The notes under the pieces are model-generated. The model saw only the letters and a list, made by a program, of their open reading frames with translations, ran no database searches and was not told the DNA's origin. Positions 16,721 through 26,366 of a DNA stretch of 64,000 bases are shown piece by piece; position 1 is the first letter of the stretch, and every line of letters begins with the position of its first letter. The stretch lies in the NCBI RefSeq assembly GCF_004770905.1, contig NZ_RQHT01000014.1:1240001-1304000 (forward strand). The letters run 5' to 3'. The position numbers were made by a program, and so were the translations under genes. The DNA is from Leptospira bandrabouensis. GTDB taxonomy: Bacteria > Spirochaetota > Leptospiria > Leptospirales > Leptospiraceae.

Positions 16721-17902
16721 ATGAAAACGATTAGCAAAAAATTAAACAAAGAAGAAATCGAAGCATTTGGGAATGAAGTAGAAGCCTTGCGAGAAGAAGT
16801 AATGGCAAAGGTTGGAAAGGAAGATGCAGATCATATCCGTTTCATCTATAAAACATATCGTTATACTGAAATTTTGGGTCGTGGTCTCATTCATTTTAGC
16901 TTTGAACCAATATCATTTGTAGCAGGAACTTTGTTACTTTCCTTTTCTAAAATCATCAATAATATGGAACTTGGTCATAATGTCCTTCATGGACAGTATG
17001 ATTGGATGAATGATCCACGTTTTAATTCAAAAACTTTTGAATGGGATATTGTTTGTGATGCGCACCAGTGGAAATTTTACCACAACTATATGCATCATAC
17101 CTATACTAACGTTTTAAATAAAGACCATGACTATGGTTATAATTTTACACGTTTGACTGAAGGACAAAAGTGGAAACCTGTTCACCTAACGCAGCCTTTT
17201 ACAAATTTGTTTCTTGCTATGAACTTTCAATGGGGAATTGGCGCACATGGATTCCGCGTTGAACACTTGGAAATTCCCAAAAAACAAAGAAATAAAAGAA
17301 CCTTAAAAGATTTTAAGAGAGTCTTTTTTAAGAAAATTGAAGTACAGGTTGTAAAGGATTACTTACTGTTTCCATTACTTGCAGGACTTAATTTTCCAAA
17401 AATCATTTTAGGAAATATGATTGCGAATTTAATTCGTAACCTTTGGACCTATGCAGTGATATTCTGTGGTCACTTTACTGAAAATGCTGAATCCTTTTCT
17501 ACCGAAGAAATTGCCGGTGAAACGAAAGCACAGTGGTATTTGAGACAACTAAAGGGTTCATCTAACTTAGATGGCAGTAAGTTTTTTTATACCATGACTG
17601 GTCACTTAAGTCACCAAATAGAACACCATATGTTCCCAGGTATGCCGGCAATACGTTACCGTGAAGTAGCTCCTCGTTTGAAAGAAATTTGTGCTAAGTA
17701 TGGCCAACACTACAATACAGGAAGTTTTGTGAAACAGTTTGGTTCTGTATGGAAACGAATCGTTGCTTATTCTTTTCCTGATTCAGTTGCTGGGAAGTTA
17801 ATGGGAAATAAAAAAGTTTATTTGGAACCAAAACCTATGGTAACACAACCCAGTTTTCAAGTTTCTCTACCTATGGAAGAGAAATCAATTACTCTCACTT
17901 AA
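16721..17902 (+). CDS. desB: Membrane fatty-acid (acyl-CoA) desaturase, DesB-like
   Basis: 393 residues. The three histidine boxes of di-iron desaturases are present: HNVLH (86-90), HNYMHH (121-126) and HQIEHH (298-303). Hydrophobic segments lie before box 1 (about 58-80) and between boxes 2 and 3 (215-250). It inserts a double bond into acyl chains at the cytoplasmic membrane, drawing electrons from the preceding reductase. An AGGGA ribosome site precedes the ATG. A strong terminator follows at 17965. Expression is probably set by the DesT-like repressor according to membrane saturation. Confidence 0.9.
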   Translation: MKTISKKLNKEEIEAFGNEVEALREEVMAKVGKEDADHIRFIYKTYRYTEILGRGLIHFSFEPISFVAGTLLLSFSKIINNMELGHNVLHGQYDWMNDPRFNSKTFEWDIVCDAHQWKFYHNYMHHTYTNVLNKDHDYGYNFTRLTEGQKWKPVHLTQPFTNLFLAMNFQWGIGAHGFRVEHLEIPKKQRNKRTLKDFKRVFFKKIEVQVVKDYLLFPLLAGLNFPKIILGNMIANLIRNLWTYAVIFCGHFTENAESFSTEEIAGETKAQWYLRQLKGSSNLDGSKFFYTMTGHLSHQIEHHMFPGMPAIRYREVAPRLKEICAKYGQHYNTGSFVKQFGSVWKRIVAYSFPDSVAGKLMGNKKVYLEPKPMVTQPSFQVSLPMEEKSITLT

Positions 17903-17964
17903 CCTGAACAATTTTGGGTTTTCCACTGGCGCATTGTGGAAAATCCATCCCTTTCCTTTCTTAC

Positions 17965-17994
17965 GGGTCCTCATTTACGAGGACCCTTTTTTTT
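17965..17994 (+). terminator. Rho-independent terminator of the desaturase operon
   Basis: GGGTCCTC (17965-17972) pairs perfectly with GAGGACCC (17979-17986) around a six-base loop and is followed directly by eight T. It closes the reductase/desaturase transcript six bases before the convergent acyl-CoA dehydrogenase stop codon. Confidence 0.92.
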
Positions 17995-18000
17995 GTTTTT

Positions 18001-19707
18001 TTAACACAGTTTGATTTTGTTAGCAGTTAGAATTGCTAAACTATCGGTATGAAATTCTTTACACCACTGGCTGCGTAATTCCTTTCTTTGTACTGATTTA
18101 TTTTTTGCTCTTTCCATTAAGTATCCAACGACAACTCTGGCTGCGGACTCTACTACTTCAAAACTATATGCTTCTTTTCTTTGTTGGTCTTCTATTGCTT
18201 TATATGTTTCCACAATGGATTCAAAAAGATTTCGAATTTCCCCAAGTTTGGAATTGGACTCTGAACCTTTGGCTAAATGATCTAAATACGTTCGAAAAGT
18301 ACCAGTCGCACTCATACCCGATGTAATTCCACCAATGGCTGCGTTGACTTGTATTTGTGTGGTACCATCATAGATATTGGTGATTCTGGCATCTCTGTAA
18401 AGTCTTGAGAGATCATAATCTTCAGTATATCCAGCACCACCTAATACTTGTAAGCCGTCATACACTAAATCATTACACATTTCGGAGTTATAGTATTTGG
18501 AAATTGGAGTGAGTGTGTTTGCTACCTTCTCCCAAAATTTCCCACTTTTAGATTCTTCGGCTGTCGTTGTCCGACCATCTTCATACCAATAGTATTTATC
18601 AACGGAGTAGGCTGCTTCTACCATGAGGCAACGCATTCCAGCCAGCTCTCTTTCCATTCGGTCCAAAATACGACGTACTGCAGGAATTTCATAAATGGGT
18701 TTTCCGAATTGAATTCTTTCTTTAGCGTATTTGAGAGCTTCTTCATAAGCCGCTGTGACAATTCCTGTTCCTTGGGAAGAGACACTAAGACGGGCTCCAT
18801 TGAGCATTCCCATTACGTATTTCACAAGTCCGAATCCTTCTTTGCCGACTAAATGACCTTCGCTATTTTCAAAAACAGTTTCGCATGTTGCTGATGCTTT
18901 GATCCCAAGTTTCTTTTCAATTCCTTGGACGGTGTAATTTTTATTTTCTACGATGAAGAATGATAGTCCTCTGGCCCCACTTTCCTGGGTTCCTGTTCTT
19001 GCCAGTGTGAGTGTAATTCCAGGGCTTCCATTGATTCCGCAAGCCACAGTTTGAAATCGTTTGGTTCCGTTCAGATACCATTTATCGTCTTTTTTAATAG
19101 CCTTTGTTGTGATATTGGGAAGGTCAGATCCAAAGTCTGGTTCAGAAAGCCCCATGGTAACTGTGTAATTTCCTGAGATCAATTTCGGAATCCATTCCTC
19201 TTTCATTTCATCAGTGGCACAAACTTCTAAGATGGAAGCAAGTCCCATACTTCCTACAGCAATTGTGATGGAACTATCAGATCTATACATTAACTCAGCG
19301 ATGATTGCTTTGATGATGCTTGGTGTACCGAGTCCACCGTATTTTCTTTTGAAAGCAGCAGGACCAAGACCTGCATCATGGTACATTTTGATTACATCTA
19401 CCATCTCTTGAGGATGGATTACATTTCCATTTTCAAATTTTAGTCCTTTGGAATCCACCACTCCGGCAACTTGCGAAACATACATACCGCTAATTTCACC
19501 GCAAGATTTTAGAATTTCTTCATAAAATGATTTCGCCTCATCTACATTAGATGGTGCATATTCCAATCTGGGATTATTGTTTTCTGCATATAATTTGGAA
19601 TCTGAGTAATTATTTTCGTAAAGGGGAACAATTTCATTCCAATCAATTAAATCGTAAAAGTGTTCCTTTAGGTCTTCGTTAGTTTGAAAGTAGTTGCTTT
19701 GAATCAT
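18001..19707 (-). CDS. Acyl-CoA dehydrogenase
   Basis: 568 residues, longer than classical 380-residue enzymes, with an extra N-terminal helical part and a C-terminal extension as in FadE-like homologs. FAD and substrate motifs are visible: TMGLSEPDFGSD (about 187-198), GARGLSFFIVEN and the C-terminal QVLGGAGYTEDYDLSRLYRDA with IYDGTTQIQ. It would catalyse the first step of beta-oxidation. An AAGGA ribosome site precedes the ATG. Upstream at 19802-19817 lies a palindrome also found before the zinc alcohol dehydrogenase at 61380, suggesting a shared TetR-type repressor. Confidence 0.9.
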   Translation of the reverse strand: MIQSNYFQTNEDLKEHFYDLIDWNEIVPLYENNYSDSKLYAENNNPRLEYAPSNVDEAKSFYEEILKSCGEISGMYVSQVAGVVDSKGLKFENGNVIHPQEMVDVIKMYHDAGLGPAAFKRKYGGLGTPSIIKAIIAELMYRSDSSITIAVGSMGLASILEVCATDEMKEEWIPKLISGNYTVTMGLSEPDFGSDLPNITTKAIKKDDKWYLNGTKRFQTVACGINGSPGITLTLARTGTQESGARGLSFFIVENKNYTVQGIEKKLGIKASATCETVFENSEGHLVGKEGFGLVKYVMGMLNGARLSVSSQGTGIVTAAYEEALKYAKERIQFGKPIYEIPAVRRILDRMERELAGMRCLMVEAAYSVDKYYWYEDGRTTTAEESKSGKFWEKVANTLTPISKYYNSEMCNDLVYDGLQVLGGAGYTEDYDLSRLYRDARITNIYDGTTQIQVNAAIGGITSGMSATGTFRTYLDHLAKGSESNSKLGEIRNLFESIVETYKAIEDQQRKEAYSFEVVESAARVVVGYLMERAKNKSVQRKELRSQWCKEFHTDSLAILTANKIKLC

Positions 19708-19801
19708 ATAATTTCCTTTTGGATTAAAAGATAAATTTTAGGAATGCTAGGCGATTAAAAAAAATCGTATAACAAAAAAAATGGAAGACTTTGGATTGAG
19801 G

Positions 19802-19817
19802 TGAACCAATCGGTATA
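19802..19817. promoter_or_regulatory. ACC-N4-GGT palindrome upstream of the acyl-CoA dehydrogenase
   Basis: TGAACCAATCGGTATA, of the TetR/NemR-like form TNNACC-N4-GGTNTA. Thirteen consecutive bases (ACCAATCGGTATA) are identical to the reverse complement of the site at 61394-61409. It lies about 95 bases before the dehydrogenase ATG in a divergent, AT-rich promoter region (19708-19988). Confidence 0.55.
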
Positions 19818-19988
19818 TTTTTTTATTTAGAGAAAAAACTGAAACAAAAGTGAACGTGGTAACAATATTCCCTCGTACCCAAATCTTGGAAATTCGATGA
19901 GAAATTAGGGTTTCTTTTTTTCTGGTTTTCGATTAAGATTCTAAACTATCTCCGCTTCATGATTTGATTGGAGCGGAACAGGAGAGGT

Positions 19989-20795
19989 ATGAAACAACTC
20001 ATTTCTATTTTTACACTTGTATTGGCCATTCAGTGTGCGAGCGTGCCAACAGCACAACTTCCCGTAAAAACAACTGTTACAGGAACTCCTGTGGAATACA
20101 AATTGGATGGGAAATTGTACGAAGGGTATCTCGCTACGGATACCTCAATGACTGGAAAACGTCCCGGTGTACTTGTGATTCACGAATGGTGGGGATTAAA
20201 CGAATATCCAAAACAACGTGCCAGACAGTTAGCTGATTTAGGTTATGTTGCCTTTGTGATGGATGTTTATGGAAAAGGTATTATTGCCAAAGATCACGTG
20301 GAAGCAGGGAAACTTTCTGGAGCCAATGGCGATCCAAAAATCATTCTTAAAAAAATCTACAAAGCAATCGATATCCTAAAATCAAATCCCAATGTTGATG
20401 TGAGTAAAATTGGGGCAATTGGTTATTGTTTTGGTGGTGGCGGTGTCATTGAACTAGCATTAGATGGTGCTGATTTGAAGGGTGGCGTTGTTTCCTTTCA
20501 TGGTTTTTTTGGTAGCAAAAATTTGGCAACCGGTGCCAAAAAAATCAAAAGTAAAGTTTTAGTACATCATGGTGCAGATGATCCTTTTGTTCCAAAATCT
20601 TCCGTGGAAACTTTTATTAAAACTGTGACAGATGCCAAAGCTCCGGTAACTTTTATTTCGCATCCAGGTGCTGTTCATGGATTCACTAGACCTGGTTCCG
20701 AAAAGCAGGGATTACCTGGTCTAGCATATAATGAGAAAGCTGATTATGCATCTTTCGATAGCATGAAGACTTTCTTTGCAGCAAACTTCAAATAA
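19989..20795 (+). CDS. Dienelactone-hydrolase family lipoprotein
   Basis: 268 residues from the ATG at 19989, which has GGAGAGG immediately upstream; earlier starts lack this. The lipoprotein signal ends in AIQC (Cys16). The alpha/beta-hydrolase triad of dienelactone hydrolases is visible: nucleophile Cys147 in IGYCFGGGGV, Asp in HHGADDPFVP and His in HPGAVHGFT. The family's oxyanion/substrate loop HEWWGLNEY is also present. It is therefore probably an active esterase tethered in the periplasm or outer membrane, with the substrate unknown. Its last 52 bases overlap, tail to tail, the end of the RND efflux gene. Confidence 0.87.
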   Translation: MKQLISIFTLVLAIQCASVPTAQLPVKTTVTGTPVEYKLDGKLYEGYLATDTSMTGKRPGVLVIHEWWGLNEYPKQRARQLADLGYVAFVMDVYGKGIIAKDHVEAGKLSGANGDPKIILKKIYKAIDILKSNPNVDVSKIGAIGYCFGGGGVIELALDGADLKGGVVSFHGFFGSKNLATGAKKIKSKVLVHHGADDPFVPKSSVETFIKTVTDAKAPVTFISHPGAVHGFTRPGSEKQGLPGLAYNEKADYASFDSMKTFFAANFK

Positions 20796-23700
20796 ACGAG
20801 AGGAAGAACAAAAAGGGTTAGTGCACTTGCAGAGACTAACCCTCCAATCACTACGGTGGCAAGAGGTCTTTGGACTTCTGCACCTGGTGATGTGCTGATT
20901 GCCATTGGTATGAATCCAATTGAAGCAAGAAAGGCTGTTGTGAGTACAGGACGTAACCTTGAAACTGCTGCTTCTTTTACCGCTTCTTCTTTTTTCATTC
21001 CAGTTTGTTCTAAACCGCGAATAAAGCTAATCAACACAAGTCCATTGAGTACTGCAATTCCAAAGAGGGCAATAAAACCCACTCCTGCAGAAATACTAAA
21101 TGGCAAACCTCTAAGATACAAAGCAAAAATTCCGCCTGTAATTGCAAATGGAACATTCAGGAAAATAATTATTGCCGCAGATACTTCGTTAAATGCAAAA
21201 TAGAGAATCAAAAAAATGATAATAAGCGTAATTGGTACAACAACATAAAGTGTTTTTGTAGCAGATTCAAACTTTTCAAATTCTCCGCCAGTCGTATAAT
21301 GATAACCAGCAGGAAATTTTATTTCCTTTTGTAAGACTGCTTGTACTGCATTCACGGTACTTACCATATCACTTCCCCGAATGTTAAATTGAACTAATGC
21401 ATAACGGTTTTGATTTTGATGGTAAATTTGGACTGGTCCATCTTCGATGTGGATTTCAGATAGTTCATGTAATGGAGCAAATGTTTTATTCCCTACTTTC
21501 ACGGGTATATTTTTGATTTGTTCTGGATTTGGACCAACATCGGTTTTCACTGCAATATCAAATCGTTTCATCCCTTCATAAACGATACCTGCTGGAACGC
21601 CTGATGAAATTGATTCGGTGACACGATTTACATCAAGGATAGATTGGTCATACCTTGCCAACTTTTCTCTGTTAGGTTTGATGCGGAGGTATTCTAACCC
21701 ATACAATTGTTCAATTCGTAAATCGACAACTCCAGGAATGTGTTTGATTTTTGTGGAGATTTCTTCTGCTAAAGATTTTAATTGAATTAAATCATCTCCA
21801 AATATTTTGATTCCTACATCGGCTCGAATCCCCGCCATAATTTCATTGTTACGCATTTCAATTGGTTGCGATAAACCATAGGCAACTTGAGGTGTCACTC
21901 TTTCTATAATCTCTTGTAACTTGGATTCAATCTCTTGTTTGGTTAAATTCCATTCAGACCGAGGTTTCATATCCAAATACATATCTGTTTTTTCGACACC
22001 CATCGGTTCGATTGCCAATTCGGGAGAACCGGTTCTTGAAACCACTTCCGTGATTTCTGGAATTTCTTTAAGAATGGCTTTCTCTATTTTCATAGAAGAT
22101 TGTAAAGATTCGGTTAATGTCGTTGATGGATACCGACTAATTTCGATTAGTAAATTTCCTTCATCTAGCTTAGGAAGGAATTCTCCTCCTAATCGAAAAA
22201 ATAAAACAATGGAAAGAATAAGAATTCCAATTGAAGAATAGGTTACTTTTTTAGATTCTCTTAGGCAATAATCCAATTTTGGTGTATACCAGTTGTGAAT
22301 TTTTTGAAAAACCTTTGTTTCTCCTTCGGCAATATGACCTCCTTTCAAAAAGTAAGATGCCAATACAGGTATTAAAGTCAAAGTCAAAAAGAATGCACCA
22401 AGGAGTGCAAAAAGTACGGAGGTTGCCATTGGAATAAACATTTTACCTTCTGTTCCACTTAAGGTAAGGATCGGGATATAAACGATTCCTATAATGATCT
22501 CTCCATAAATTGTAGCCTTCCGAACTTCAATGGTTGCGGTTAAAATGGTTTCTTTTTGTTCCTCATCGGTAAGATCTCGTTTTAATTCTTTTCGTTTTAA
22601 TCCTAAACGTCTATGTGAGTTTTCGATCAAAATAACTGCGCCATCAACTATGAGTCCAAAATCTATTGCTCCCATAGACATTAAATTTGCAGGAAGGTCC
22701 CGCAAAAACATGAGTGTAATGGCAAATAACATAGCAAGAGGAATGACCGAAGCTATTACAAGTCCTGACCGGAAATCACCAATCATCAAAAATAGAATAA
22801 TGATAACAAGAATGGCTCCTTCCGAAAGATTCCACACAATTGTTTTTAATGTATTTTTTACCATAATCGAACGATCATAGTATGGTTTAATTTTCATACC
22901 TGTTGGAAGGGTTTTTTCGATTTGGGTAATTTTATCTTTTACAGCAGTTGTTACTTCTAAAGAGTTTTCTCCGAGTAACATCAGTGTTACGGCGCCCACG
23001 ACCTCCGATTCACCAGATGCCGTTGCAGCACCTTTTCGTAACCTAGGCCCTTCCACAATTGTAGCAATGCTACTTAAATAAATGGGAAAACCATCTCCCA
23101 TTTTCCCTACTTGGATTTTTTCAAAATCAGTTGTTGTTTTTAACAATCCATCACTACCAACAATCAACTGTTCGCCGGACTTTTCGATATATCCGCTACC
23201 AGTGGAAAGATTGTTACTTTGTACTGCATTGACAATTTGATTTAGAGAAACACCAAGAGAGGCAGCTTTAAAAGGATTTACAATCACTTGGTATTGTTTG
23301 GTTTTTCCTCCGAAACTATTAACTTCTACAATTCCTGGAACTGTTTTAAGTGTTGGATTGATATACCAATTTAAATAAGTAGTGAGTTCCATTTGACTAT
23401 GGAATTCGCTTTCTAAGGTAAATTGAAAAACCTCACCAAGACCTGTGGTGATGGGACCAATCACTGGTTTTCCAAAAATGGCTGGAATATTTTCGGAAGC
23501 TTCGGTTAGTTTTTCACTAACTAACTGTCTACTTTTCCATAGATCTGTACCATCTGCAAATACTGCAGTAACAAGGGAAAAACCGTAACGAGAAACCGAT
23601 CGGACTTCAACTAAATTGGGAATGCCTGTTATAGCTCTTTCCACCGGTAGAGTGATGTACTGTTCAATTTCCAAAGTAGATAATGCAGGTGAGGTGGTTA

Positions 23701-23854
23701 TGACCTGAACTTGGACATTTGTAATGTCAGGAACTGCATCTACTTTTAAATGGTTTAGTGAATAAAGTCCACCAAATACAAGTAATGTGGTAAGGATTAA
23801 AACTAGTAATCTGTTTTGTAAGGATACTTGTACAATTTTTGTTAAAAATTCCAT
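20744..23854 (-). CDS. czcA: CzcA-type heavy-metal efflux RND pump
   Basis: 1036 residues with the full RND plan: a first membrane helix (about 15-33), a large periplasmic loop, helices 2-6, a second loop and helices to the end. The helix-4 motif DFGLIVDGAVILIEN supplies Asp398, Asp404 and Glu411. This pattern marks the divalent-cation (Co/Zn/Cd/Ni) branch rather than the Cu(I) CusA branch. It uses proton motive force to expel metal through the adaptor and the TolC-like channel encoded just upstream. The ATG follows the adaptor stop by two bases. A GGGTTAGT/ACTAACCC hairpin followed by T residues lies near the 3' end inside the coding region. Confidence 0.9.
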   Translation of the reverse strand: MEFLTKIVQVSLQNRLLVLILTTLLVFGGLYSLNHLKVDAVPDITNVQVQVITTSPALSTLEIEQYITLPVERAITGIPNLVEVRSVSRYGFSLVTAVFADGTDLWKSRQLVSEKLTEASENIPAIFGKPVIGPITTGLGEVFQFTLESEFHSQMELTTYLNWYINPTLKTVPGIVEVNSFGGKTKQYQVIVNPFKAASLGVSLNQIVNAVQSNNLSTGSGYIEKSGEQLIVGSDGLLKTTTDFEKIQVGKMGDGFPIYLSSIATIVEGPRLRKGAATASGESEVVGAVTLMLLGENSLEVTTAVKDKITQIEKTLPTGMKIKPYYDRSIMVKNTLKTIVWNLSEGAILVIIILFLMIGDFRSGLVIASVIPLAMLFAITLMFLRDLPANLMSMGAIDFGLIVDGAVILIENSHRRLGLKRKELKRDLTDEEQKETILTATIEVRKATIYGEIIIGIVYIPILTLSGTEGKMFIPMATSVLFALLGAFFLTLTLIPVLASYFLKGGHIAEGETKVFQKIHNWYTPKLDYCLRESKKVTYSSIGILILSIVLFFRLGGEFLPKLDEGNLLIEISRYPSTTLTESLQSSMKIEKAILKEIPEITEVVSRTGSPELAIEPMGVEKTDMYLDMKPRSEWNLTKQEIESKLQEIIERVTPQVAYGLSQPIEMRNNEIMAGIRADVGIKIFGDDLIQLKSLAEEISTKIKHIPGVVDLRIEQLYGLEYLRIKPNREKLARYDQSILDVNRVTESISSGVPAGIVYEGMKRFDIAVKTDVGPNPEQIKNIPVKVGNKTFAPLHELSEIHIEDGPVQIYHQNQNRYALVQFNIRGSDMVSTVNAVQAVLQKEIKFPAGYHYTTGGEFEKFESATKTLYVVVPITLIIIFLILYFAFNEVSAAIIIFLNVPFAITGGIFALYLRGLPFSISAGVGFIALFGIAVLNGLVLISFIRGLEQTGMKKEEAVKEAAVSRLRPVLTTAFLASIGFIPMAISTSPGAEVQRPLATVVIGGLVSASALTLFVLPLVYLKFAAKKVFMLSKDA

Positions 23855-23856
23855 GA

Positions 23857-24996
23857 TTATTCTCCACCAAATGTTGATTTGAAGAGAATAGCTTTGAGTT
23901 CGAAGGCTCCTTTCGTTACAACACGATCACCTTCATTAATTCCGGAAATGATTTCTGTTTTTCCATCAGTAGTAAATCCTGTTGTAATTTCATTCCACTT
24001 AAACTCATTACTTTTAGTTTCTATAAATACAAATTTTTTATTTTGATAGGATTGGATTGCAACTTCGGCAATTTGAATTCCGTTTCTACCGTTTACACTC
24101 AATATGGCTTTTCCAAACAATCCAATCTTTGCTTTGCGGTTTTTATTTTTAAAAACAAGTCTCGCGTGTACAGTTCTTGATTCGGGATCTACTTTTTCAC
24201 CTATATGTTCCAAGATTCCTTCAAATTCTGAATCGGGATAAGCATTTAAAATAATTTTACCGGGAATCCCTTCTGAGAGGTATTTCAAATCGTTTTCAAA
24301 AATTTTAGCTTGGAACCAAAGTTGAGACAACTCGGCTATCGTTGTTAGGATTTGGTTACCTAAAACTATGGACCCTGGGATTGCGTTTCTTGACAATGCA
24401 AGTCCAGATCTAGGAGAAAATACGGTGTAAACGCCAGAAGCAGAATTATCAATGGCTAGTCCGTTCGCACGTAAATTTTCTTCTGCTGATATTTTTTCAG
24501 ATTCTATTACTTTAAGATTAGATTCCGCATCAATAAGCTCTTGTTTGGCGGCCAAATTCATTTTTACTAATGAATTAATCCTGTTTAAATTTTGTTCGGC
24601 TGCAGTGTATTTAGATTTAGCTACTAAATAGGCAGATCTTAGTTTTGCAAGCTCTGGGGAATCGATGGTTGCTAATTTTTGTCCTTTTTTAATGGAATCT
24701 CCTTCCACAAAGGAAACTGAGGTAATTCGACCAGAGATTCTTGCTGGTACATCAATGATCGCATCAGGAACTGCTTCTGTTTCTCCAATGAGTTCTATTT
24801 TAGTTTCGATCGGTTCGGTTTTTACTACTTCAATTTCTAAAGATAAATTTTTTCTGTTTTCATCCAAAATTTTTACAATATCTTTGGAATCTTCTGTATT
24901 TTCAGAAATGGAATTTGTAGCTCTAAACTTCCATAGGTAAATTGAAATGGAAACAAGCAGAAGTGAGGTTAGAAGTAATATAGTTTGTTTTTTCAT
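23857..24996 (-). CDS. czcB: Efflux RND periplasmic adaptor (CzcB-like)
   Basis: 379 residues. An N-terminal membrane anchor (5-23) is followed by the barrel-sandwich/lipoyl halves (VDVPARISGRITSVSFVEGDSIKKG and, later, YTVFSPRSGLALSRNAIPGS). An alpha-hairpin lies between them, then beta-barrel and membrane-proximal domains (about 235-375). No His-rich metal-binding tail is seen. It links the CzcA-like pump to the outer-membrane channel. The start overlaps the channel gene's stop by four bases, and an AGAGGTC ribosome site is present. Confidence 0.88.
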   Translation of the reverse strand: MKKQTILLLTSLLLVSISIYLWKFRATNSISENTEDSKDIVKILDENRKNLSLEIEVVKTEPIETKIELIGETEAVPDAIIDVPARISGRITSVSFVEGDSIKKGQKLATIDSPELAKLRSAYLVAKSKYTAAEQNLNRINSLVKMNLAAKQELIDAESNLKVIESEKISAEENLRANGLAIDNSASGVYTVFSPRSGLALSRNAIPGSIVLGNQILTTIAELSQLWFQAKIFENDLKYLSEGIPGKIILNAYPDSEFEGILEHIGEKVDPESRTVHARLVFKNKNRKAKIGLFGKAILSVNGRNGIQIAEVAIQSYQNKKFVFIETKSNEFKWNEITTGFTTDGKTEIISGINEGDRVVTKGAFELKAILFKSTFGGE

Positions 24997-26324
24997 GGTT
25001 TGACCTCTAATGAGTCGCTAGGAAGGCCGAGAACACGGACGAGTTCAATTTGCGATAATTCAAACTCAGATTTTGTGTTCAGATAATTTAGTTTTGTTTG
25101 TAAAAGAATTCTTTGATGATTGATCGCATCGATGATCTTAATTTTGCCAAATTGGATTGCGTCCTGCAGATTTTTTAAATCAGTTTCTGCTCGATCCATT
25201 TTGGTTTTTTCATAAAGTTTAATTTCTTCGGAAAGATAAATATAGTTGGTAAAAGCAAAGAGGACTTCTTGTTTAATATTTCTTGAAACAGATTCTTTAA
25301 TTTCTCTGGAACTATCGACCTTTGAAGATGCAACTACAGTTTCACCTTCATAATCTCGCCAAATGGTTAAAGGTAAACTTAACATTCCACCTACCACTTT
25401 TTCATTAAATCCATCATTTTGTGCAAACGCTCCTAAGGTTACATTTGGGATTTTTTGTCGCCTAACTTCATTTTGCCGCAAAATTGACAATTCAATTTCT
25501 TTTTCTGAGAGTGAAAGTTCCGGACGCAATTGCATTGCCATTTGAATTAATTCTGATTTATCTTTTGGTAATTCTTTAGGAAATATCCAGTTGTTATTTG
25601 GCATATTTTCAAATTCAAAAGGTAAACCAAGTAATACTTCTAACTCTGACTTTGCATTTTCTGATAAACGATGCGTTTGGTTCCAAATTTTAAAGATTCT
25701 GATTTCTTCTGATTCGGAGAGCGATTCATCAATTCCAGGAGATAGTCCTTCATTAACTCTTGCTTTCGAAACTTTTTTAAGTTCTTTAACTAGATTTAAG
25801 CTATTTAGGCTATTCTCTTCTTCCAAAAGTAAATAGTGATATCGGATCATCTTTTTCAAGGCTGCAAATTCTAAAGTTCTCTTTACAGATTCTAACCGAA
25901 AAACTTGCGCTTTAAACTCTTCATCTGCGATTTGAACAGAGATCTCTCTTTTTCCATTGGTAAAAATTTCTTGGTTTACCATAACTTGGAAGTTGTTCGC
26001 CGCATTTGGTTCTGATAAAAATGTGGGTCCAGAAGACTCTCCTTTTCTTGTTGCCACATAACTGCTGAAAACTGGATTCGATGGAAAGTAGTAGGAAGCA
26101 ATTTTTTTTCTACCGGAAATCTCCTTAAGTTTAATTTCTTCAACTCGGAAGTCCGGATGTTTACTTACAATGCAATGGCTAAGTTCCACTAAGGAATTAT
26201 TTTTTTTACAAGTAACACCGTACGAATCATTCGAATCCGAATGAATTGGGTAAACTGTAAAGTACATGAAAACCAAACAACAAGTGATTACTTTAGGATG
26301 TTTGGGAAAAAGATTAAAGTACAT
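24993..26324 (-). CDS. czcC: TolC-family outer-membrane efflux channel (CzcC-like)
   Basis: 443 residues with a signal peptide (about 1-30). Two related outer-membrane efflux repeats follow, with the long coiled helices typical of the family, for example KELKKVSKARVNEGLSPG and DLKNLQDAIQFGKIKIIDA at equivalent positions. It would form the outer-membrane duct of the CzcCBA pump. GGAGGTTCT precedes the ATG. Between this gene and the Cys/His-rich gene upstream is a 42-bp gap holding a small palindrome (26346-26360). Confidence 0.87.
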   Translation of the reverse strand: MYFNLFPKHPKVITCCLVFMYFTVYPIHSDSNDSYGVTCKKNNSLVELSHCIVSKHPDFRVEEIKLKEISGRKKIASYYFPSNPVFSSYVATRKGESSGPTFLSEPNAANNFQVMVNQEIFTNGKREISVQIADEEFKAQVFRLESVKRTLEFAALKKMIRYHYLLLEEENSLNSLNLVKELKKVSKARVNEGLSPGIDESLSESEEIRIFKIWNQTHRLSENAKSELEVLLGLPFEFENMPNNNWIFPKELPKDKSELIQMAMQLRPELSLSEKEIELSILRQNEVRRQKIPNVTLGAFAQNDGFNEKVVGGMLSLPLTIWRDYEGETVVASSKVDSSREIKESVSRNIKQEVLFAFTNYIYLSEEIKLYEKTKMDRAETDLKNLQDAIQFGKIKIIDAINHQRILLQTKLNYLNTKSEFELSQIELVRVLGLPSDSLEVKP

Positions 26325-26345
26325 AGAACCTCCAAAAAGTGTTCA

Positions 26346-26360
26346 TGCAATGAAATTGCA
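26346..26360. promoter_or_regulatory. Small palindrome before the efflux channel gene
   Basis: TGCAAT (26346-26351) and ATTGCA (26355-26360) flank three bases in the 42-bp gap before the TolC-like gene. It could be a hairpin in the leader or an operator; no known regulator is matched. Confidence 0.25.
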
Positions 26361-26366
26361 AATCAA

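Noticed and set aside
19848..19863. AGTGAACGTGGTAACA as a third DesT-type site
   Set aside because: Only the GTGAAC half matches; the second arm differs from GTTCAC.
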